DNA of 23,152 nucleotides, taken from contig DASTQX010000586.1 in assembly GCA_035761505.1 (NCBI GenBank), positions 1 through 23,152 on the forward strand. The letters are read 5' to 3'. Under the pieces are notes generated by a model. The model did not search any database. It saw only the letters and a program-made list of their open reading frames with translations, and was not told where the DNA came from. Position numbers and translations under genes: made by a program. Of this stretch, positions 13,671-20,494 are shown one piece after another. Every line of letters begins with the position of its first letter. Position 1 is the stretch's first letter. This DNA comes from JAIVJM01 sp035761505. Lineage in GTDB: Bacteria > Acidobacteriota > Blastocatellia > Pyrinomonadales > Pyrinomonadaceae.

Positions 13671-16124
13671 ATGAAGACTCTCTGGCAGGACTTGCGGTAC
13701 GGGTTGCGGATGCTGTGGAAGACGCCGGGGTTTACGGCGGTGGCGGTCGTGACGCTGGCTCTGGGCATCGGGGCGAACAGCGCGATGTTCAGCGCAGTGA
13801 GCGCGTTCCTGCTGCGGCCCCTGCCGGTCGAAGAGCCGGGTGCGCTCGTCCGCATCTTCGAGGGGCGCGCGCTCGGAGACATGATCGAGGACTTCTCGTA
13901 TCCGGACTTCAAGGACTACCGCGAACAGTCCGGCGAGGCGTTCGAGGGGCTGCTGGCGCACCGCATCACGCAGGCGGCCTTGAGCAACAACAACCAGAAC
14001 GATCTGGTATGGGGCGAGATCGTGAGCGGCAACTACTTCGACGTGCTCCGCGTCCGCCCCGAACAGGGCCGCGCCTTCCTGCCCGAAGAGGATCGCACGC
14101 CCGGCTCGCACCCGGTCGTCGTCCTCGGCCACAGCCTCTGGCGGCAGCGCTTCAACGCAGACCCTTCGGTCGTCAACAAGACCATCACGCTCAACGGCCA
14201 GCCCTTCACGGTCGTCGGCGTCGCGCCGCGCGAGTTCACGGGGACGAAGTTCGGGCTCTCGATGGACTTCTGGGTTCCTTTGATGATGCAGGAGCAGGTG
14301 ACGCGCGAGGAGAACTGGCTCGACGAGCGCGGTGACCATCGTTTGAACGTCGTCGGGCGACTCAAACCGGGCGTGACGATTGAGCGCGCCGGGGCGGTCT
14401 TGACGACCATCGCGCAGCGGCTCGCCGACGCCTACCCCGCCGCGCGAGACCGGAACATGAAGGCGCGCGCCGTGTCCGAAACCGAGGGGCGTTACGACCA
14501 CGCCGCCGGGACGATCAAACTCGGCGCGGGACTCGCGCTCGGCGTCGTCGGGCTCGTCCTGCTCATCGCGTGCGCGAACGTCGCCAACCTGCTGCTCGCG
14601 CGCTCGGCGGCGCGGCGTAAGGAGATCGGCATCCGTCTGGCCCTCGGCGCGAGCCGCGCGCGGGTCGTGCGGCAGTTGTTGACGGAGAGCGTGCTGCTCT
14701 CAGTCCTCGCGGGCGGGCTCGGCCTGCTCCTCGCCTTCTGGGCGGCGGACTTGATGCAGGCGATGATTCCCGTCCTGCCGTACACGGTCGTCCTCGACTT
14801 CGCGCCCGACACGCGCGCGCTCTGGTTCACGCTCGGCGTCTCGCTCGTGACGGGCGTCGTCTTCGGGCTCGCGCCCGCGCTGCAAGCCTCGAAGACAGAC
14901 CTCGTGCCCGTCCTCAAGAACGAGACGGTCTCGCTCCGGCAAGGGTCGCGGCGCGTGACCTTGAAAGACCTGCTCGTCGTGACGCAGGTCGCGCTCTCGC
15001 TGGTCGTGCTGGTGTGCGGCGGCTTGCTCGTCAAGAGCTTCGTCAACGCGCAGGGCATCAGCCCCGGCTTTCAGACCGAGCGCGGGCTCTCCGTCTCGCT
15101 CAATCCGGGCCTGCTCGGTTACGACGAGGAGCGCGGCAAGGCTTTCTTCCGCCAACTCGTCGAGCGCGTCGAGGCCGTGCCCGGCGTCGAGCGCGCGAGC
15201 GTCGCGCGTTATCTTCAGCTCGGCGACAGCTCAAGCTCGACCGGCCCCGTCTATGCCGAAGGCCAACCCGCGCCCGCGCCCGGCGAGGGCTTGAGCGTCC
15301 CTTACAACGCCGTCGGCCCCGGCCACTTCGACGTGCTTCAGATTCCACTGCTTCAAGGGCGCGACTTCAACGGCTCGGACACGAAGGACGCGTCGCGCGT
15401 GTGCGTCATCAACCAGACTCTGGCCGAGCGTTTGTGGCCGGGCGAGAGCGCTCTGGGCAAGCGGCTGGTGGTCGGCGGCGGTCGCCCGCGAGAGGTCGTC
15501 GGCGTGGCGCGCAACGGTCTCTACCGGAGCCTCGGCGAGTCGCCCAAGCCCTTCCTCTATTTCCCCGTCGAGCAGGCTTACGATTCGGGCATCGTCCTTC
15601 TGGTGCGGACTTCGGGCGACCCGCTCGGCGTGACGAACGGGGTGCGCGGCGCGATTCGCTCGCTCGACCCGCTGCTGCCGATCTACGGCGTCAAGACTTT
15701 AAAGGAGCACATGACGTGGGCGCTCTGGGGGACGAGGATGGGGGCGTCGCTCTCTTTGAGCTTCGGGCTGCTCGCGCTCCTGCTCGCGGCGTCGGGGCTC
15801 TACAGCGTGATGGCCTACTCGGTCAGCCGCCGCACGCACGAGATCGGCATCCGCATGGCTCTGGGCGCGCAAGGCCGGGACGTGCTCCGGCTCGTCGCGG
15901 CGCAGGGGATGAAGCTGGCGCTGGTGGGCGTCGTCGTCGGCCTGCTCGCGGCCTTCGCCGTGACGCGGATTCTGTCGAGCATCCTCTACGGCGTCTCGGC
16001 CACCGACGCCGTGACCTTCGCCGCCATCACCGCGCTTCTCGCGGGCGTGGCGCTCCTCGCCTGCTACGTCCCGGCGCGCAGAGCGACGAAGGTTGACCCG
16101 ATGATAGCCCTGAGGTACGAGTGA
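13671..16124 (+). CDS. FtsX/MacB-type ABC permease, ADOP family (copy 4 of 4)
   Basis: An 817-residue ADOP-type permease with the same double-module layout. It has the KTLWQDLRYGLRMLWKTPGF box, a first transmembrane segment, a periplasmic domain, FtsX module 1 (VGLVLLIACANVANLLLARS, then EIGIRLALGASRARVVRQLL) and a central transmembrane helix near 425-450. A second periplasmic domain and FtsX module 2 follow, ending in PARRATKVDPMIALRYE. The periplasmic domains are the most divergent of the four (for example QAALSNNNQNDLVWGEIVSG), which may mean a different partner or ligand. GGAGG at 13661-13665 is 5 nt before the ATG. It is the last permease before the regulatory genes. Confidence 0.91.
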   Translation: MKTLWQDLRYGLRMLWKTPGFTAVAVVTLALGIGANSAMFSAVSAFLLRPLPVEEPGALVRIFEGRALGDMIEDFSYPDFKDYREQSGEAFEGLLAHRITQAALSNNNQNDLVWGEIVSGNYFDVLRVRPEQGRAFLPEEDRTPGSHPVVVLGHSLWRQRFNADPSVVNKTITLNGQPFTVVGVAPREFTGTKFGLSMDFWVPLMMQEQVTREENWLDERGDHRLNVVGRLKPGVTIERAGAVLTTIAQRLADAYPAARDRNMKARAVSETEGRYDHAAGTIKLGAGLALGVVGLVLLIACANVANLLLARSAARRKEIGIRLALGASRARVVRQLLTESVLLSVLAGGLGLLLAFWAADLMQAMIPVLPYTVVLDFAPDTRALWFTLGVSLVTGVVFGLAPALQASKTDLVPVLKNETVSLRQGSRRVTLKDLLVVTQVALSLVVLVCGGLLVKSFVNAQGISPGFQTERGLSVSLNPGLLGYDEERGKAFFRQLVERVEAVPGVERASVARYLQLGDSSSSTGPVYAEGQPAPAPGEGLSVPYNAVGPGHFDVLQIPLLQGRDFNGSDTKDASRVCVINQTLAERLWPGESALGKRLVVGGGRPREVVGVARNGLYRSLGESPKPFLYFPVEQAYDSGIVLLVRTSGDPLGVTNGVRGAIRSLDPLLPIYGVKTLKEHMTWALWGTRMGASLSLSFGLLALLLAASGLYSVMAYSVSRRTHEIGIRMALGAQGRDVLRLVAAQGMKLALVGVVVGLLAAFAVTRILSSILYGVSATDAVTFAAITALLAGVALLACYVPARRATKVDPMIALRYE

Positions 16125-16125
16125 A

Positions 16126-16191
16126 GAGTGACGAGTTGAAGACAAGTTGCAGACGAGTCGGAGGCGACTCCCTGCCCGTCACTCGTCACTG
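16126..16191. repeat. Nested inverted repeats after permease 4
   Basis: AGTGACGAGT (16127-16136) pairs perfectly with ACTCGTCACT (16181-16190). Inside, GAGTCG (16155-16160) pairs with CGACTC (16165-16170) around GAGG. Traces of the 7-nt period remain (GAGTGAC at 16126-16132; GTCACTC, GTCACTG at 16178-16191), so this looks like a degenerate relative of the other spacers. No T-tract follows, so it is not an obvious intrinsic terminator, but it could reduce read-through into the regulatory genes. Confidence 0.65.
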
Positions 16192-16199
16192 CCTTTGCT
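16184..16199 (+). promoter_or_regulatory. Weak sigma-54-like site before the NtrC-type gene
   Basis: CGTCACTGCCTTTGCT keeps a perfect TTGCT -12 box (16195-16199) and CAC of the -24 box, 9 of 12 consensus positions with correct spacing. The -24 GG is GT here, which is a serious deviation. The site overlaps the right arm of the repeat. Implied start near 16210 and leader of about 56 nt. Listed mainly because similar sites precede two other genes of the block. Confidence 0.22.
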
Positions 16200-16265
16200 T
16201 GTTCGCCGTCGCGCGTGTCACACTCTTTGACCTTGAAACCGAAATAGATGTCTTGTCTTCTAACT

Positions 16266-17630
16266 ATGCCACGCGTTCTCATTGCAGATGACCAGCCAGC
16301 CGTGATCGAAGCCCTGCGCCTGCTCTTGAAGGGCGAGGGCTTCGAGATAAAGACGGTCGCCGCGCCGGGCGACGTGCTCGAAGCTCTGGGGCGGCAGAGC
16401 TTCGACGTGGCGCTCATTGACTTGAACTACACGCGCGACACGACTTCGGGTCAGGAGGGCTTAGACCTCCTCGCGCGCATCCGCGCCGTGGACGCCTCGC
16501 TGCCCGTCGTCGTGATGACGGCGTGGGGCAGCGTTGACCTCGCCGTCGAAGCCATTCGTCGCGGCGCGCGCGACTTCGTGCAGAAGCCGTGGGAGAACGA
16601 ACGCCTCCTGACCATCCTGCGGACGCAGACCGAACTGGCCGGGGCTCTGCGCAAAGGGGAGCGGCTCGAAGCCGAGAACCAGATGCTCCGCAAGGAGAAC
16701 GGGCACGACCGCCCGCTTCTCATTGCCGGGTCGAAGGCGATGCAGCCCGTCTTGGAACTCGTCGAGCACATCGGCCCCTCGGACGCCAACGTCCTCATCA
16801 CGGGCGAGAACGGCACGGGCAAAGAGGTCATCGCGCGCACGCTCCACGCCTTGAGCCCGCGCGCCTCGAAGCCGCTCGTCGCCGTCAACGCCGGGGCTCT
16901 CTCCGAAGGCGTCTTCGAGAGCGAGCTGTTCGGCCACGTGCGCGGCGCGTTCACCGACGCCAAGAGCGACCGCGTGGGCCGCTTCGAGTTGGCCGACGGC
17001 GGCACGCTCTTCCTCGACGAGATTGCGAACGTCCCGCCGAACCTTCAGCCGAAGCTCCTGCGCGTCCTTGAGACGGGCGAGTTCGAGCGCGTCGGCTCTT
17101 CGCAGACGCGGCGGACGGACGTGCGCGTGCTCTCGGCCACCAACGCCGACCTCAAGGAAGAGGTCGCCGCCGGTCGCTTTCGTCAAGACCTTCTCTTCCG
17201 CCTCAACACGGTCGAGATTCGCCTGCCGCCTCTGCGCGAGCGCCGCGAAGACATCCCGGCGCTCTGCGAGCACTTCCTCTCGCTCTACGCGCACCGCTAC
17301 CGCAAGCACCTGAAGGGCTTCGAGCCCGCCGCGCTCGAAGCCCTGTGCACGAACACGTGGCCGGGGAACGTGCGCGAGTTGGATCACGTCGTCCAGCGCG
17401 CCGTGCTCATGGCGCGCGGCGAGGAGGTGCGTGTGGCCGACCTCGGCTTGCAGCCCGTGCGGGCGACGGGCGGCGAGCGGCGGCTGGAAGAGATGAGCCT
17501 CGAAGAGGTCGAGCGCCTCCTCATCCAGAAGGCGCTCAAGCGCTTCGGCGGCAACGTCAGTCAGGCGGCGGAAGTCCTCGGCCTGAGCCGCAGCGCGCTC
17601 TATCGAAGGATGCAGAAATACGAACTCTGA
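16266..17630 (+). CDS. NtrC-family sigma-54-dependent response regulator
   Basis: A 454-residue transcriptional activator with three domains. The receiver domain (about 1-120) has D8, D9, phosphoacceptor D52 and the conserved Lys in FVQKPW. The AAA+ sigma-54 interaction domain (about 150-385) has Walker A GENGTGKE (180-187), Walker B GGTLFLDEI with D251 and E252, and GAFTDA (227-232) at the sigma-54 contact loop, where GAFTGA is usual. The C-terminal Fis-type helix-turn-helix is GGNVSQAAEVLGLSRSALYR. I chose ATG 16266 (MPRVLIADDQ), the standard start of a receiver domain. ATG 16248 would add six residues, and neither has a clear Shine-Dalgarno sequence. The sensor kinase follows 63 nt downstream, so they should be a cognate pair regulating the efflux block (inference). 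Confidence 0.92.
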   Translation: MPRVLIADDQPAVIEALRLLLKGEGFEIKTVAAPGDVLEALGRQSFDVALIDLNYTRDTTSGQEGLDLLARIRAVDASLPVVVMTAWGSVDLAVEAIRRGARDFVQKPWENERLLTILRTQTELAGALRKGERLEAENQMLRKENGHDRPLLIAGSKAMQPVLELVEHIGPSDANVLITGENGTGKEVIARTLHALSPRASKPLVAVNAGALSEGVFESELFGHVRGAFTDAKSDRVGRFELADGGTLFLDEIANVPPNLQPKLLRVLETGEFERVGSSQTRRTDVRVLSATNADLKEEVAAGRFRQDLLFRLNTVEIRLPPLRERREDIPALCEHFLSLYAHRYRKHLKGFEPAALEALCTNTWPGNVRELDHVVQRAVLMARGEEVRVADLGLQPVRATGGERRLEEMSLEEVERLLIQKALKRFGGNVSQAAEVLGLSRSALYRRMQKYEL

Positions 17631-17693
17631 CCTCAAAGCCGCGCCTCCGAACGCTCGCCCGCGAGGCCCGGCTCGTGGCAGTATTCAAGCGGC

Positions 17694-19190
17694 ATGATCT
17701 CAGAAGAGAAGACGAAGGGCGGGGCGGAACTTGAAAGACGCGGCGCGGCGACGCACGCGCCCCCCGCACCGCCCGCTCACGCCGGTTCGACTTCCACCCG
17801 CACGACGCCCGCGGAGACTCCGGACACGCGGGCCGTCACCCGGCCCGCGCCGAAGAGGCGCGAGCGTCTGAGCCACGAGCGCCGCGTGCTGCTGATGGCT
17901 CTGGCCGCCGCCTTGCCCGCCGTCATCGTCTCGCTCGTGCTGCTCTGGGCCGGGCCTTACACGCCGAAGACCGTCTGGACGCTCGCCGCGCTCATCATCT
18001 GCGTCTGGCTCGGCTTCTCGTTCGCGGCGCAGGGGCGCGTGATGCGTCCGTTGCAAACAGTCTCGAACCTGCTCGCCTCCCTGCGCGAAGGCGACTACTC
18101 GTTCCGCGCGCGCGGCGGTCGCGGCGACGACGCGCTCGGCGAAGTCATCCGCGAGATCAACGCCCTCGGCGAGACGCTGCGCGAGCAACGACTGGGCGCG
18201 CTCGAAGCGACGGCGCTGCTGCGCGCCGTGATGGCGGAGATTGATGTCGCCGTCTTCGCCTTCGACCCGGCGGGCCGACTCCGCCTCGTCAACCGCGCGG
18301 GCGAGCGCCTGCTCGCGCGTCACGCCGAGCGCCTGCTGAGCCGCACGGCGGAAGAACTCGGACTCTCCGACTGTCTCAAGTTCGAGGACGACGGCGCACA
18401 GCACACTTTGCAGAAGGCTTTTCCCGGCGCGGGCAACGTCTTCAAGCCGTGGGGCGTGCGCCGCAGCAGCTTCCGCGAAGGCGGCCTCCCGCATCACCTC
18501 CTTGTGCTGTCGGATTTGAGCGGCCCCTTGCGCGAAGAAGAGCGCAAGGCTTGGCAACGTCTGGTGCGCGTGCTCGGCCACGAACTAAACAATTCGCTCG
18601 CGCCCATCAAGTCCATTGCCGGGAGCCTCGCCAACCTGCTCGCGCGCACGCCGCGCCCCGACGACTGGCAAGAAGACATGGAGCGCGGCCTGACGGTCGT
18701 CTCCTCGCGCGCCGAATCTCTGAGCCGCTTCATGGAATCTTATGCGCGGCTCGCGCGCCTGCCTCCGCCGCGCCGCGCGCCCGTCTCGGTCGGCGCGCTC
18801 GTGCGCCGCGTCGCGGGACTTGAGACGCGCCTCAACGTCGAGGTCATCGGCGGCGAAGAGCTTTCCATCGAGGCCGACTCGGATCAGCTCGAACAACTTC
18901 TCATCAACCTCGTGCGCAACGCGACGGACGCGGCGCTTGTGACGGGCGGCGCGGTGCGCGTCGGCTGGCGGCTCTCCGAAGGCCACGTCGAAATCCGCGT
19001 CGAGGACGAAGGGCTCGGCATCGCCAATCCCGCGAACCTCTTCGTGCCCTTCTTCACCACCAAGCCGGGCGGCTCCGGCATCGGCCTCGTCCTCTGCCGC
19101 CAGATCGCCGAAGCGCACGGCGGCACGCTCACGCTCGAAAACCGCAAAAGCGGCGCGGGCTGCGAGGCGCGGCTCCGTCTCCCCGCGTGA
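17694..19190 (+). CDS. Membrane sensor histidine kinase, NtrY-like
   Basis: A 498-residue kinase, probable partner of the NtrC-type regulator just upstream. A low-complexity Pro/Thr/Ala-rich cytoplasmic tail (about 1-55) is unusual for the family. Two transmembrane helices follow (about 65-86 and 93-112) with almost no periplasmic loop between them, so sensing is probably intramembrane or cytoplasmic. Next are a HAMP-like linker (about 113-165, with LREGDYSFRAR) and a PAS-like domain (about 170-260). The phosphoacceptor helix is VRVLGHELNNSLAPIKSI with H296. The ATPase domain has N-box LINLVRNATDAAL, G1 EDEGLGI and G2 TTKPGGSGIGLVLCRQ. HELNNSLAPI is typical of NtrY-like kinases. ATG 17694 is the first start in the frame; a shorter form without the tail is possible. 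Confidence 0.9.
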   Translation: MISEEKTKGGAELERRGAATHAPPAPPAHAGSTSTRTTPAETPDTRAVTRPAPKRRERLSHERRVLLMALAAALPAVIVSLVLLWAGPYTPKTVWTLAALIICVWLGFSFAAQGRVMRPLQTVSNLLASLREGDYSFRARGGRGDDALGEVIREINALGETLREQRLGALEATALLRAVMAEIDVAVFAFDPAGRLRLVNRAGERLLARHAERLLSRTAEELGLSDCLKFEDDGAQHTLQKAFPGAGNVFKPWGVRRSSFREGGLPHHLLVLSDLSGPLREEERKAWQRLVRVLGHELNNSLAPIKSIAGSLANLLARTPRPDDWQEDMERGLTVVSSRAESLSRFMESYARLARLPPPRRAPVSVGALVRRVAGLETRLNVEVIGGEELSIEADSDQLEQLLINLVRNATDAALVTGGAVRVGWRLSEGHVEIRVEDEGLGIANPANLFVPFFTTKPGGSGIGLVLCRQIAEAHGGTLTLENRKSGAGCEARLRLPA

Positions 19191-19304
19191 CGCTTGTTCA
19201 CTTGTGGGACGAAGCAATCCCGCAAACGGACAGAAGCGACGAAGGCTTCCTCGCTCCGAGTCCGCGCCGCGCCCATTTCCGAGGCGAACAGTCGAGCCGC
19301 GAAG

Positions 19305-19320
19305 TGGCACGACGTTTCCT
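19305..19320 (+). promoter_or_regulatory. Sigma-54-like promoter before the second ATPase
   Basis: TGGCACGACGTTTCCT matches TGGCACG-N4-TTGCW at 11 of 12 positions: a perfect -24 box, correct spacing and TT-CT at -12. The single mismatch (TTCCT for TTGCT) hits the highly conserved -12 G, which limits confidence. The site lies in the 196-nt gap after the kinase gene, the largest gap in the block. Start would be near 19331, leaving a leader of about 56 nt. Confidence 0.4.
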
Positions 19321-19386
19321 ATTCGAAGCGAGATTGATTTCCATCCCGACGCCCGCGAGGGTTGAGCAGACGGAGCCGAACTGCCG

Positions 19387-20049
19387 ATGATTGAACTACG
19401 CAACCTCGAAAAATTTTACGAGACGGGCGCGGGCAAGACCTTCGTCCTCCGCCGCATCAACATGGACGTGCGCGAGGGCGAGTTCGTCTCCATCATGGGG
19501 CCTTCGGGTTCCGGCAAGACGACGCTCTTGAGCGTCCTCGGCCTCCTCGACAGCGCTTGGACGGGCGAATACTTCCTGCTCGAACAGCCCGTCCACAAGC
19601 TCAACCACAAGGATCGCGCCGCGCTGCACAAGCGTCACATCGGCTTCGTCTTCCAGAGCTATCACTTGATTGACAGCCTGACCGTCAAAGAGAACATCGA
19701 AATCCCTCTGACTTACCGCGACATCAAACGCTCCGCGAGCGCGGCGCTCGTCGCCGACATCCTCGACCGCTTCCAGATCGTCGGCAAGAAAGACCTCTAC
19801 CCGAACCAGCTCTCCGGCGGGCAGCAGCAACTCGTCGCCATCGCCCGCGCCGTCATCCACAGCCCACACCTCATCCTCGCCGACGAGCCGACCGGCAACC
19901 TCCACTCAAATCAGGGCCGCGAGATTATGGAACTCTTCAAGCGCCTCAACGATCAGGGCACCACCATTATTCAGGTCACACACTCCGAACAGAACGCCGC
20001 CTTCGGCCACCGTGTCGTCCAACTCGCCGACGGCTGGATGGTCAACTGA
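19387..20049 (+). CDS. Second ABC transporter ATPase, MacB/LolD type
   Basis: A 220-residue nucleotide-binding subunit in the same branch as the ATPase at 5245, but shorter and clearly diverged. Walker A is GPSGSGKT (38-45), the Q-loop is in FVFQSYHLI, signature LSGGQQQ (142-148), Walker B LILADEPTG with D166 and E167, and switch His H199 in VTHSE. Two positions are unusual: Leu instead of Arg directly after the signature (QQQL), and NLHS where NLDS is normal in the D-loop. No permease or adaptor gene lies directly downstream, so its partners are most likely the permeases of this block. It may be transcribed separately, given the 196-nt gap and the sigma-54-like site. Catalysis looks possible despite the substitutions. 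Confidence 0.9.
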   Translation: MIELRNLEKFYETGAGKTFVLRRINMDVREGEFVSIMGPSGSGKTTLLSVLGLLDSAWTGEYFLLEQPVHKLNHKDRAALHKRHIGFVFQSYHLIDSLTVKENIEIPLTYRDIKRSASAALVADILDRFQIVGKKDLYPNQLSGGQQQLVAIARAVIHSPHLILADEPTGNLHSNQGREIMELFKRLNDQGTTIIQVTHSEQNAAFGHRVVQLADGWMVN

Positions 20050-20183
20050 TGAAGGGTTAAAGCGGGTCGCGGAGCGAGCGTCCGGGCCGTTGAAGCGTTT
20101 AAGCGCGGGCGTCCGGCACTGGCGCGAAAGCCTTCGGAGATGGATTCGAGGGGTGATTTGAAGGGGATTTCGCACCAAAAATA

Positions 20184-20213
20184 TTGACAAGCGGCGGCGA
20201 GCCCTGCTATAAG
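20184..20213 (+). promoter_or_regulatory. Sigma-70-type promoter of the TonB-dependent receptor
   Basis: A perfect -35 TTGACA (20184-20189) and -10 TATAAG (20208-20213) are spaced by 18 nt, preceded by an A-rich stretch (20177-20183). Reading CTATAA as the -10 would give 17 nt. Start is expected near 20220. This is the best housekeeping-type promoter in the window. Confidence 0.65.
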
Positions 20214-20222
20214 CCGGACATC

Positions 20223-20232
20223 CGGTTAACCG
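20223..20232. promoter_or_regulatory. Palindrome CGGTTAACCG at the start site, possible operator
   Basis: A perfect 10-bp palindrome lies about 10 nt after the -10 box, where a repressor would block transcription. Read on the minus strand, the overlapping CGTAAACGGTTAACC has a central CG flanked by TAA and TTA, a pattern reminiscent of LacI-family operators. No regulator gene of that family is in the window, so the class of binder is a guess. Confidence 0.3.
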
Positions 20233-20494
20233 TTTACGTGAAGACCCGTCTGGCTGGCCGGGATTTTATCTTTCCGCGCAGACTTAACATTTAGCTTTAC
20301 AGGGCCGTGGCCGCGCGCCGCCGAAGATGTGGCCTCGGTCGGGCTTTAGCGTTCCGGGGCTCTCTTGCCGAGCCGCTCGACGAACTCGAAAGAGAGGCGT
20401 CGCGGCCCTGCTTCGGAGACAGTTGGAAGGGGCGGAAGTCCTCGCCGTCGGACGCCGCTTCCTTAAAACAGACACGGGAGTTAGGGAGAAGGTT

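Larger units (their letters stand above)
20050..20494. other. Intergenic region and long leader before the TonB receptor
   Basis: 445 nt without a convincing gene. The first 130 nt contain a short direct repeat (GCGTCCGG at 20078-20085 and 20109-20116) and no clear terminator for the ATPase gene. A sigma-70-type promoter lies at 20184-20213. Transcription from it would give a leader of about 270 nt. In that leader CTCTCTT (20360-20366) and AAGAGAG (20390-20396) can pair. I do not recognise a known riboswitch. Small open frames here (for example 20307-20498) lack a ribosome binding site and recognisable sequence. Confidence 0.6.

Noticed and set aside
17676..17690. TGGCAGTATTCAAGC, a GG-N10-GC sigma-54-like match before the kinase gene
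   Set aside because: A start site about 12 nt downstream would fall after the kinase ATG at 17694, and the TT of the -12 box is missing. Such matches are expected by chance in GC-rich DNA.
19187..19390. 67-codon frame in the gap between the kinase and the second ATPase
   Set aside because: Starts with GTG inside the kinase gene's end, has no ribosome binding site or known similarity, and overlaps the ATPase start. The gap is better read as a promoter region.
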